A stretch of DNA of 9,390 nt from contig CALDZZ010000169.1 in the NCBI GenBank assembly GCA_937944075.1, positions 1 to 9,390 on the forward strand. Direction: 5' to 3'. Every line of letters begins with the position of its first letter. Position 1 is the first letter of the stretch. Of this stretch, positions 1 to 6,907 are shown piece by piece. This DNA is from an uncultured Rhizobiaceae group bacterium (lineage in GTDB: Bacteria; Pseudomonadota; Alphaproteobacteria; Rhizobiales; Rhizobiaceae). Below the pieces are notes generated by a model. That model made no database searches. It was not told the origin of the DNA and worked only from the letters and a program-made list of their open reading frames with translations. A program made the position numbers and the translations under genes.

Positions 1-733
1 GTGCCTGAAGCATTTCCATCAATAGTCCCTTGGCTTTTGCAAGACTGCCACCAAAGCGCTCTATAACTGCTTGCACTGTCACATGTTGCTCCGGGTCTTC
101 CATCCAGCAATCATAGTCGGTTGCAATACAAATCGTGGCATAGGAGAGCTGTGCCTCACGCGCCAGAAATGCCTCAGGCACATTGGTCATGCCAACCAAA
201 TCACAACCTGCATTGCGCATAAAGAAACTCTCGGCCTTCGTACCAAGCCGCGGACCTTCAACGCAGGCATAAGTCTTGTCAGTATGCAGCGTTACATCAT
301 TCGCCTTGGCAACCGAAGCAATCCAGGCTGACAAATCCGGACATGTCGGAATGGCTGTTGAAACATGCGCTGAAATGCCATTTCCAAAGAATGTATAATC
401 ACGCTTGCCCTTTGTAAGATCGAGATATTGAGACGGGATGGAAAAATCACCCGGTGCGATTTCCTCTCGCAAGCTACCGACAGCAGAAAATCCGACCAGC
501 ATCCGCGCACCTGCTTTTTTGAGGGCGAAGATATTTGCGCGGTAATTGATTTCATGTGGCAGAAATGCATGTCCTGCCCCGTGCCGTGGCAGAAACAAAA
601 ATTCTGTCTTGCCGGCTCTCAGTGTTTTCACAGGTGCGGAGGGCGTTCCAAACGGCGTTTTGATCTCCTCTTCGCAAACCACTTCAACGCCTTCAATATC
701 ATAAAGGCCGGTTCCACCAATGATTGCCAGCAT
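1..733 (-). CDS. mtnP: 5'-methylthioadenosine phosphorylase (partial, 3' end beyond left edge)
   Basis: This enzyme cleaves 5'-methylthioadenosine with phosphate to adenine and methylthioribose-1-phosphate in cytoplasmic purine and methionine salvage. I translated the minus strand from the ATG at 733 and found 244 codons open to the edge. Visible landmarks of the PNP/MTAP phosphorylase family are the N-terminal GGTG loop (residues 6-9), PRHG (49-52), NYRAN (63-67), GSLREEI (86-92), VEGPR (158-162), GMTNVPE (181-187) and ATDYDCW (204-210). The two aspartates in the last motif (206 and 208) match the adenine-recognising pair of MTAP, whereas guanosine/inosine phosphorylases carry Asn there. Family members are usually about 290 residues, so roughly 45 are missing. 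The gene lies 30 bp downstream of the radical SAM gene on the same strand, so the two are probably cotranscribed. Methylthioinosine phosphorylase is a less likely alternative. Confidence 0.9.
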   Translation of the reverse strand, partial: MLAIIGGTGLYDIEGVEVVCEEEIKTPFGTPSAPVKTLRAGKTEFLFLPRHGAGHAFLPHEINYRANIFALKKAGARMLVGFSAVGSLREEIAPGDFSIPSQYLDLTKGKRDYTFFGNGISAHVSTAIPTCPDLSAWIASVAKANDVTLHTDKTYACVEGPRLGTKAESFFMRNAGCDLVGMTNVPEAFLAREAQLSYATICIATDYDCWMEDPEQHVTVQAVIERFGGSLAKAKGLLMEMLQA

Positions 734-763
734 GTTTACAGTCTTTCGGTTTTTGAAATTATC

Positions 764-1723
764 TTATTCTTTTACACTACAGGCACCACCACCTAGCACA
801 CAGAATTTTGCGCAAAACCGGTGGTTGAGTGGTACAGGTCTTGAAGCCTCTTTGAGAGTTTCTCCAAGATTGAACTGCTGATCATAAGCCAGCAATGTGC
901 AGGCCTGAACAGACGGTTTGTCATCGCCCTTGTGTTTCACCACCATACGCGATGAAGCGCACATCATGTCAGCAGGATTTACATCCAGAATGCTCCAGCA
1001 GGCTGTCGTTATTTCAGGAACATCATTATTCTCTTCCATTTCAGGAAACAGGATAAGCTGTTTTTTGTCCTTGGCATCAATCTTGATATCGTGGGACTTA
1101 AAGAAAGCCGAAAAGCCATCACGCAATTCGCCTTCTTCTTCACCCCACCGGGTGCGTCCGGCAACATCTATATTGAAACCGTTTTGTGAAAGCCATTGTA
1201 GACCTTTCATCATCGGTTCCCAGGAATTGGCGCCACGCTCTTCTTCATGTAATTCCGGATTGAAATGATCAACAGAGACGCGCAAGGTCATCAGATTGCC
1301 ATACGTCTCGTGAAGTTTGAGCAGGCCCTCGGCACATTTCATCATCGGGCGCATGGCGTTGGTCAGAACCAAAAGCTGAAACCCGCGCTCAAGCGAACTT
1401 TCCATAATTTTCAGAATGTCGGGGTTCATGAAAGGCTCGCCGCCTGTAATGCCTATTTCCTTGGTGCCCAGAGCATCATCACGAATTTCATCAAGATAAC
1501 TCAAGGCCTCTGCATGGGTGAGATAGACAAGCCGGTCATTCTTGGGCGTGGATTCAATGTAACAGTTTATACAGGCAAGATTGCACAATGTACCGGTATT
1601 GAACCAAAGCGTCTCAAGCTTGGTCATGCCAACCCGCGCGCGCTTTTCTCCCTTGGCTGTAACTTCAGGATGCGAAAACTTGCCGTCTTTTTCAAGGTCG
1701 GCATTATTGATGATAAGATTCAT
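764..1723 (-). CDS. Radical SAM protein with cysteine-rich C-terminal region
   Basis: This is a cytoplasmic radical SAM enzyme whose substrate is unknown. With the ATG at 1723 it has 319 residues. The CX3CX2C motif that binds the catalytic 4Fe-4S cluster is at residues 47, 51 and 54, in the context GTLCNLACINCYIES. The SAM-binding GGEP is at 94-97, and SVDHF at 150-154 is a typical later barrel strand. Six more cysteines (242, 255, 275, 304, 308 and 315) cluster in the last 80 residues, including CAKFC and GGGAC, and resemble a SPASM- or twitch-like site for auxiliary Fe-S clusters. The frame is open back to a TTG at 1786, giving 340 residues. I prefer ATG 1723 because that TTG falls in a plausible -35 element, and conserved-looking sequence (FSHPEVTAKGE) begins only after the ATG. 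I recall similar uncharacterised proteins in Alphaproteobacteria. The gene is followed closely by mtnP. Confidence 0.85.
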   Translation of the reverse strand: MNLIINNADLEKDGKFSHPEVTAKGEKRARVGMTKLETLWFNTGTLCNLACINCYIESTPKNDRLVYLTHAEALSYLDEIRDDALGTKEIGITGGEPFMNPDILKIMESSLERGFQLLVLTNAMRPMMKCAEGLLKLHETYGNLMTLRVSVDHFNPELHEEERGANSWEPMMKGLQWLSQNGFNIDVAGRTRWGEEEGELRDGFSAFFKSHDIKIDAKDKKQLILFPEMEENNDVPEITTACWSILDVNPADMMCASSRMVVKHKGDDKPSVQACTLLAYDQQFNLGETLKEASRPVPLNHRFCAKFCVLGGGACSVKE

Positions 1724-1758
1724 AAAGATCACATTCTGCGAAGTTAAAGTTTCACTTA

Positions 1759-1786
1759 CATATAAAATTCCAGCCTTGATTGGCAA
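1759..1786 (-). promoter_or_regulatory. Candidate sigma-70 promoter for the radical SAM-mtnP operon
   Basis: Read on the minus strand, TTGCCA (1786-1781) is followed after 16 bp by TATATG (1764-1759). This fits a -35/-10 pair and would start transcription around 1750, about 27 nt before the ATG at 1723. The -35 overlaps the only upstream alternative start codon (TTG 1786). This was found by eye against the consensus only. Confidence 0.4.
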
Positions 1787-1859
1787 GGTGAATACTCCAT
1801 TTGAAGTAACATTCTTCTCTCAAAAACGTGAGCACCTGCTTTTCCCTGAGTTCTCATGC

Positions 1860-1881
1860 CTGAATTGTTCAAGTTATTCAG
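1860..1881. repeat. Inverted repeat, candidate operator
   Basis: CTGAAT (1860-1865) and ATTCAG (1876-1881) are perfect reverse complements separated by 10 bp. The spacer begins TGTTCA, so a second, smaller dyad (TGAA-TTG-TTCA, 1861-1871) lies within it. The position, 43 bp before the CoA-transferase ATG in a divergent promoter region, suits a transcription factor site. There is no T-run, so it is not a typical terminator. Confidence 0.3.
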
Positions 1882-1923
1882 ACAGGGCTTTGTTTCCGGA
1901 GATTTTTGTTTTAAGCCTTTCTT

Positions 1924-3183
1924 ATGAACGATGACATTCACAATAATGGCCCATTAAGCGGCCTCAAGGTTCTGGACCTCTCACGCATTCTGGCAGGCCC
2001 GACCTGCACACAACTGTTTGGTGACCTTGGCGCTGAAATCATCAAGATTGAGCGCCCCCTCAAAGGGGACGATACCCGTTTTTGGGGGCCTCCGTTTCTA
2101 AAAGACGAGCAGGGAAATGACACGACCGAAAGTGCCTACTACCTGTGTGCGAACCGAAACAAAAATTCTGTTGCCGTTGATCTGACGAAGGCAGAAGGCC
2201 AGGCAATTATCCGTGAACTTGTTTCTCATTGCGATATTCTGGTTGAGAATTTCAAGGCCGGAGACCTTTCACGTTACGGACTGGATTATGACGAACTGTC
2301 GAAAATCAATCCAAAACTGATATACTGTTCAATCACCGGTTTCGGCATGACAGGCCCTTATGCTAAGCGCCCGGGTTATGATTTTCTCATTCAGGGCATG
2401 GGCGGCATCATGAGCCTTACCGGAAAGCCGGATGATGAAGGCGGAGAACCGATGAAATGCGGTGTCGGAATTGCTGATGTAATGTGCGGCATGTACGCAA
2501 GCGTCGCCATCCTTTCTGCCCTTCACGCACGTCACTCTTCAGGCAAGGGCCAGCATCTTGATATCTCACTGCTGGATTGCCAGGTAGCATGGCTTATCAA
2601 TCAGGGAGCCGGCTATCTGGTTTCAGGCAACGTTCCACCAAGGCGTGGCAACGAACACCCGACGATTGTTCCCTATGGCACTTTCCCGGCTTCAGACCAG
2701 GCCTTCATCATTGCAGTTGGTAATGATGATCAATTCTTGCGAATGTGCAGGGTCTTGGGCGCTGAAAGTCTGACACAAGACAATCGGTTTTCAAAAAATA
2801 CCGACCGTGTCCTAAACCGCAAAATCCTTATTCCAATGATTGAAGAATATACCCGCAAGAACTCATCTTCTCATTGGCTTGAAGAGATGGAAAAGGCTGG
2901 CGTGCCTTGTGGCCCGGTCAATGACTTGGCACAGACTTTTGCTGATCCGCAAATCCGTCACCGCGAGATGGCAATCAACATGCCTCACCGGGTGAATCAG
3001 GCTGATGGAGTTGACCTAATTGGTAACCCTCTCAACTTTAGTGATACGCCAGTACAATACAAAAAAGCACCTCCCGTACGTGCAGAAGATACACGCGAAA
3101 TCCTTTCCAGACACCTTGGTCTGAGTGATGAAAAACTGAATGAACTCGAAGCAAACGGAATTATCGAATGTCTAACGAAGTAA
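1924..3183 (+). CDS. Class III (CaiB/BaiF family) CoA-transferase
   Basis: This enzyme should move CoA from an acyl-CoA donor to a carboxylic acid by the family III mechanism, through an aspartyl-CoA thioester, in the cytoplasm. Its 419 residues match the usual length of about 400. Family landmarks are LKVLDLSRILAGP (residues 14-26), GDLGAEIIKIE (33-43), NRNKNSVAVDL (77-87), VENFKAGDL (107-115) and TGFGMTGPYA (138-147). The putative catalytic Asp is D185 in GIADVMCGMYAS. ATG 1924 is the only reasonable start, because an in-frame TAA lies at 1912. The Shine-Dalgarno is weak. The stop overlaps the next gene, a ThDP enzyme, by 16 bp. Formyl-CoA:oxalate transferase paired with oxalyl-CoA decarboxylase is the best-known transferase/ThDP pair, but the neighbour does not look like that decarboxylase. 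The substrate is therefore unknown. The family call is secure. Confidence 0.92.
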   Translation: MNDDIHNNGPLSGLKVLDLSRILAGPTCTQLFGDLGAEIIKIERPLKGDDTRFWGPPFLKDEQGNDTTESAYYLCANRNKNSVAVDLTKAEGQAIIRELVSHCDILVENFKAGDLSRYGLDYDELSKINPKLIYCSITGFGMTGPYAKRPGYDFLIQGMGGIMSLTGKPDDEGGEPMKCGVGIADVMCGMYASVAILSALHARHSSGKGQHLDISLLDCQVAWLINQGAGYLVSGNVPPRRGNEHPTIVPYGTFPASDQAFIIAVGNDDQFLRMCRVLGAESLTQDNRFSKNTDRVLNRKILIPMIEEYTRKNSSSHWLEEMEKAGVPCGPVNDLAQTFADPQIRHREMAINMPHRVNQADGVDLIGNPLNFSDTPVQYKKAPPVRAEDTREILSRHLGLSDEKLNELEANGIIECLTK

Positions 3184-4790
3184 CCCTCACCGCAGCAGAC
3201 ATGCTGGCGCAAACCCTTGCAAAAAATGGCTGCAAACGGGCGTACGGCATCCCTGGTGGGGAAGTCCTTGCAATCATTGATGCCTTTGACCGTGCAGGCA
3301 TTGAGTTTATCCTGATCAAACATGAAAACTCAGGTGGGTTTATGGCAGAAGGTGCTTGGCATGCAGACGGGTTTCCGCCAGTGCTGGTTGCAACTGTAGG
3401 GCCAGGCGTTGCAAATGCTGTCAATGTCGTGGCAAATGCCATGCAGGACCGTGTACCACTGCTTTTTGTAACAGGCTGCGTTGATGGTGCAGAAGCGGAA
3501 AGCTACACCCACCAGGTTTTCGACCATGCACAAATGCTTCGTCCGATCACCAAGGCCTGTTTTTTAGGGACGACCTCCACTTGCGGCCTGATTGCACAAA
3601 AGGCAATCACCATCTCTCAAGAGCCACAGGCAGGGCCTGTTCACCTTGACATTCCGGTATCAGTCGCAGAAGCCCCGGCAACGGAAGAATTGCATGTAGG
3701 CCCTTCCCCAATGCCGATAGTGACACCAGCAAAAGACGCTGTGTTCAACGAAGCGGTTGAAGCTCTTTCAAACGCAAAAAACCCGATCGCAATCTTGGGT
3801 GTTGATGCAGTCAACGAAGAAGCAGGGGAAGCCATCCGCGCTTTCTGTGAAAGTCAAAAAATTCCGGTAGTCGCATCCTACAAGGCGAAGGGACTGATTG
3901 ATGATGGCTCTGAATACAGCCTTGGTGGCGCAGGTCTTTCACCAAAGGCAGACAAGGTCATCATGCCAGCGTTTGAAAAGGCCGATGTAATTTTACTTCT
4001 GGGTTATGACCCCATTGAAATGCGCATCGGCTGGCGCAATCCCTGGGGCACGGACAAGACGGTGATCGAGATCACCCCGATAGCCCGCACCCACGGAATG
4101 CAGCACGTCAGTCACACCTTGCGCGGTTCACTCAAGCCAACCCTCGAGATGCTTTCTGCAGAAATCAAGTCATCACGAAAGAGCATTTCGCCTGAAATGG
4201 CAACGGCACGCGATGAACTTCGCGACATGTTCAAGGCCACTTCAGACTTTGGGCCTGACCGTGTTTATGAAACGTTGCGCGAAGTCGCACCGGATGAAAC
4301 CGTCATTACCGCAGACAGTGGCGCACACCGCATTTTGCTAAGCCAGCAATGGCAGTGCAGAAACCCGCGTGGCATGTTGCAATCATCAGCCCTTTGTACC
4401 ATGGCCTGCGCTGTACCACTTGCCGCAGGATATAAACAGGCAAGCCCGCAAACTCCGGTTATTGCATTTGTTGGTGACGCCGGCATGGAAATGGGGCTGG
4501 GCGAACTGGCAACGCTTCGTGAGCACAAGATCCCGATAATTATTTGCGTACTGGTTGATGAAAGTCTCACCCTTATCGAAATGAAGCAACGCGCTTCCCA
4601 GCGCCCAAACCTTGGAGTTGATTTCACAGGCTCGGACTTCCCAACAGTTGCCAACGCATTAGGCGGTCACGGTGTATGGGTCGAGGACGTGGAAACATTG
4701 AAAAAAGAAGCAAAGGCAGGCCTTGAGCGGGATACCTTTACGCTCCTTGCCTGCAAGATTGGCCGCAAAAGCTATGACGGTCGCTTCTAG
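3168..4790 (+). CDS. Thiamine-diphosphate-dependent enzyme, acetolactate synthase/decarboxylase superfamily
   Basis: This is a cytoplasmic ThDP enzyme expected to cleave or join carbon-carbon bonds next to a carbonyl, for example by decarboxylating a 2-oxo acid. The 540 residues have the three-domain order of the superfamily: an N-terminal Pyr domain (about 1-170), a central Rossmann-like domain (about 188-325, with NPIAILGVDA and DVILLLGYDP) and a C-terminal PP domain (about 365-530). The activating glutamate is E53 in KHENSGG. The cofactor motif normally written GDG-X(24-27)-NN reads GDA (436-438) and, 25 residues later, DE (464-465), so both ends differ from consensus while keeping acidic residues. 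ATG 3168 lies inside the end of the CoA-transferase gene, and the stop overlaps the next gene by 17 bp. It is shorter than sulfoacetaldehyde acetyltransferase and does not resemble oxalyl-CoA decarboxylase. The family is secure; the reaction is unknown. Confidence 0.88.
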   Translation: MSNEVTLTAADMLAQTLAKNGCKRAYGIPGGEVLAIIDAFDRAGIEFILIKHENSGGFMAEGAWHADGFPPVLVATVGPGVANAVNVVANAMQDRVPLLFVTGCVDGAEAESYTHQVFDHAQMLRPITKACFLGTTSTCGLIAQKAITISQEPQAGPVHLDIPVSVAEAPATEELHVGPSPMPIVTPAKDAVFNEAVEALSNAKNPIAILGVDAVNEEAGEAIRAFCESQKIPVVASYKAKGLIDDGSEYSLGGAGLSPKADKVIMPAFEKADVILLLGYDPIEMRIGWRNPWGTDKTVIEITPIARTHGMQHVSHTLRGSLKPTLEMLSAEIKSSRKSISPEMATARDELRDMFKATSDFGPDRVYETLREVAPDETVITADSGAHRILLSQQWQCRNPRGMLQSSALCTMACAVPLAAGYKQASPQTPVIAFVGDAGMEMGLGELATLREHKIPIIICVLVDESLTLIEMKQRASQRPNLGVDFTGSDFPTVANALGGHGVWVEDVETLKKEAKAGLERDTFTLLACKIGRKSYDGRF

Positions 4791-6366
4791 CAAACAAACG
4801 ATCAACGAGCCGTTTATCGGGCTTGAAATCCACGACGTATCGTTATGGTCACCACACAGCGTTTTGCCGATTATCGAGACCATGAAGGATTGGGGCTATA
4901 ATGCCCTTGTCCTGCACCAAAACGATCTGCTGGATGAATGCACACAACTCTTTTTGGGCAAAAACTACGGCTTATACGATCTGCGATTGAAGAAAGTACG
5001 CAGCAACACGGCATGGCTCAATCAGTTGACAAGGACGCTTGATACATTTGGAGCGAAATTGTTCCTTGAAATCAAGGAACCCTCCTTCCACGATTACGTA
5101 CTTGAAGAAACTCCGGACTTGCTGGACAAGCAAGGAAAACCAGACCCTACCAATCCGGCATGGTATTTCTTTTGTGAAGCAAAGACACGAGACCTGTTGA
5201 AACGGGTGCCGGATCTTGGCGGGTTAATCATCAATCTGTCCTCCCCTGAATCCCGTGTTTCCATGCCTGATCATCTGGCTACAAACAAAACCAACCCAGA
5301 CATCAGCACCTGGTTTGATCAAATGATCAATGCGTTTCACCAACCTTTATCCGAACAGGGCAAATCGCTATACGTTCGTGATTTTTCCTATACTGAAAAT
5401 ATGCAGTCCGGCATAATTTCGGCAATTAATCGCAAGGGCGGCACCATTGGCGCCAGCATCAAGATTACAGCACACGACTATTTTCCCGAATATCCTGAGA
5501 ATCCTGCAGCAGGCATGATTGAGGCACCCTTCCTGTTTGAATTTGAAGCCTTTGGTGAACATACCGGCTGGGGTGTTATTCCCAATTGCAGGGTGGGTGA
5601 ACTGTGCGACCGGATGAAGGGATACCGTAGCCGCGGTGCAAATGGCATGCTCGTGCGCACCAGCTGGGAAGCCATCCGACATCAAAACGCAATGGACCGT
5701 TTGAGCAGCGTAAACGTTTTCGCTCTCCCTATTCTGTCAAAGGCTGAAGCAGAGCCTGAAACCATTATATTAACCTGGCTCAAAACCCATCACAGGCTTG
5801 AAGGTGAGATCGCAAACCAGGCAGCGGAACTCTTGCTTGAAAGTGCAAAAATTCCAACAGCCAGTTACTGGAACGCAAAAGTGTTCCCGCGCCATTCCTG
5901 TTTGCCGTCTTCATGGCAGGAAGGCTGGCTTTCCATGGAAACCAACGGCATGGGAAACCGCGGTCACGCAATATCAATAAACCCTGCAGATGAACGATTA
6001 AGCAAGCAGGCAGAAGAAAAACTCTTTGCTGAAAAGGAAACAGCCACAAACCTCGCAATTGAACTGGCAGAAAAAGCCAGAACCTTAAAACCTCACTTGC
6101 CCAAGCATCTTGCAAAACAGTTTCAAAGCTTTGCCTGGCTGCCGTTTTTTGCCAGACAGTTTGAACTGGCAATCAAGTCAACATTTTTTGCAACCCGTGG
6201 GAGCACGAAAGATCTGGAAAAAATTGTAAAACTGAAAGCTGAATTATTGTCTCTTGCTGCAAGCATGGAACAACACCTGGCAAAGGCTGATGACTTGCCA
6301 CATGACTATCATGTCCTGTTTGATCCCGACCAAATAAGACTGTTTACAAACTCGCTGCCTGAATAA
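4774..6366 (+). CDS. Uncharacterised protein, possible divergent GH67 alpha-glucuronidase-like barrel
   Basis: I do not recognise a named family. The 530-residue protein has no signal peptide, so it is probably cytoplasmic. From memory, its order of motifs follows the catalytic and C-terminal parts of GH67 alpha-glucuronidases: WGYNALVLHQND (40-51), then YGLYDLR (65-71), PDLGGLIIN (146-154) with SPES (157-160), GASIKITAHDYFPE (226-239), and FLFEFEAFGEHTG (253-265). Acidic residues E159, D235, E256 and E262 fall where that family has its conserved acids. GH67 enzymes are about 700 residues, so the N-terminal beta domain would be missing. The last 120 residues look helical and charged. ATG 4774 is chosen over an upstream TTG at 4723; it overlaps the ThDP gene stop by 17 bp, suggesting translational coupling. 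A non-enzymatic or different barrel function is possible. Confidence 0.75.
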   Translation: MTVASSKQTINEPFIGLEIHDVSLWSPHSVLPIIETMKDWGYNALVLHQNDLLDECTQLFLGKNYGLYDLRLKKVRSNTAWLNQLTRTLDTFGAKLFLEIKEPSFHDYVLEETPDLLDKQGKPDPTNPAWYFFCEAKTRDLLKRVPDLGGLIINLSSPESRVSMPDHLATNKTNPDISTWFDQMINAFHQPLSEQGKSLYVRDFSYTENMQSGIISAINRKGGTIGASIKITAHDYFPEYPENPAAGMIEAPFLFEFEAFGEHTGWGVIPNCRVGELCDRMKGYRSRGANGMLVRTSWEAIRHQNAMDRLSSVNVFALPILSKAEAEPETIILTWLKTHHRLEGEIANQAAELLLESAKIPTASYWNAKVFPRHSCLPSSWQEGWLSMETNGMGNRGHAISINPADERLSKQAEEKLFAEKETATNLAIELAEKARTLKPHLPKHLAKQFQSFAWLPFFARQFELAIKSTFFATRGSTKDLEKIVKLKAELLSLAASMEQHLAKADDLPHDYHVLFDPDQIRLFTNSLPE

Positions 6367-6371
6367 TCATT

Positions 6372-6869
6372 CTAACGTATGGCTTCATCGGCTATTTTTG
6401 CAAAAATTTCATCAAGCTCTTTCGCCATGGACTTCAACGCATCCCCGCCTTCTTCAAAGTAGGGAGAGAACACCGTCGTTGGTGTTTTATAGGTAAGGCG
6501 CGCATTCCTGTCAGTGCCCTCTGTCACGTAAAAGCGAATGGGCGCTTCGATCCCTGCCGCCAGACTGGCCTCCAGCATGCGAACAGCAAAATCATTGCGA
6601 TAAACGCCCACGATCCGGTTTCCTGGAATTGTAAGCCCCCTGCCCTTTGCACCTGCTGAAGCACTGGCTGAGGTAACACGCAGCATGCCATTTGACTTGA
6701 TTGCTGCATTGAGCCGGGAATTAAGCTCCTTGAAGGTCAGCTTGGTCTTGTGTGTGATCCAGCCCTCACGTGCCAGCGATGATTTTGCCTGCGCCTCTAT
6801 GGTTACCACGGGAAGCGTTGTTGCAACCATACCAAGGCCCAACAGGCCTGCCATCAATATTTTTTTCAT
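6372..6869 (-). CDS. Exported DUF302 domain protein
   Basis: This 165-residue protein of unknown biochemical role is predicted to act in the periplasm. It begins with a Sec signal peptide: KK at 2-3, a hydrophobic stretch at about 4-22, and a likely cleavage site after AQA (26-28). The rest matches the DUF302 pattern, with PGNRIVGVYRND at about 82-93, a RMLEASLAAGIEAP helix and strand near 97-110, and TPTTVFSPY near 130-138. A GGGAG-like Shine-Dalgarno (GGGAG at 6881-6877) sits 7 nt before the ATG, supporting this start. It lies 38 bp downstream of the TsuA-like transporter gene on the same strand, so a shared transcript and a link to reduced sulfur are plausible, but that is inference. It converges with the GH67-like gene with a 5 bp gap. 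Confidence 0.85.
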   Translation of the reverse strand: MKKILMAGLLGLGMVATTLPVVTIEAQAKSSLAREGWITHKTKLTFKELNSRLNAAIKSNGMLRVTSASASAGAKGRGLTIPGNRIVGVYRNDFAVRMLEASLAAGIEAPIRFYVTEGTDRNARLTYKTPTTVFSPYFEEGGDALKSMAKELDEIFAKIADEAIR

Positions 6870-6907
6870 TGAACATCTCCCAAATGTCTTTGTTTAGAAT
6901 TGATTTT

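Larger units (their letters stand above)
1724..1923. other. Divergent intergenic region between two operons
   Basis: These 200 bp separate the start codons of the leftward radical SAM-mtnP operon and the rightward CoA-transferase operon. The region holds the candidate leftward promoter and a perfect 6 bp inverted repeat at 1860-1881. I found no convincing -35/-10 pair for the rightward operon. I also see no strong Shine-Dalgarno before the ATG at 1924: the nearest GGAG, near 1898-1901, is about 22 nt away. The overlapping minus-strand open frame across 1756-1941 looks non-coding. Confidence 0.6.

Noticed and set aside
764..1723. Radical SAM protein as ArsS of arsenosugar biosynthesis, given the adjacent nucleoside phosphorylase
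   Set aside because: No arsenic methyltransferase gene is visible, and the motif context and C-terminus do not match what I recall of ArsS.
1723..1786. TTG at 1786 as the start of the radical SAM gene
   Set aside because: It coincides with a good -35 candidate, and the added 21 residues show no conserved features; ATG 1723 is preferred, though the longer form cannot be excluded.
1756..1941. A 61-codon minus-strand frame across the divergent promoter region
   Set aside because: It starts inside the CoA-transferase gene, spans the promoter region and has no homology signal that I recognise.
4723..4773. TTG at 4723 as the start of the GH67-like gene
   Set aside because: It would extend the overlap with the ThDP gene to 68 bp and adds a basic, low-conservation-looking tail; ATG 4774 gives the same short overlap as the preceding gene pair.
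1924..4790. Oxalate degradation pair (formyl-CoA transferase and oxalyl-CoA decarboxylase)
   Set aside because: The ThDP protein lacks the oxalyl-CoA decarboxylase sequence features I recall, has a GDA/DE cofactor motif, and the operon includes a glycosidase-like gene.
3168..4790. Sulfoacetaldehyde acetyltransferase (Xsc), suggested by the sulfur transporter nearby
   Set aside because: The protein is shorter than Xsc, does not match its motifs, and the sulfur genes are on the opposite strand in a separate operon.
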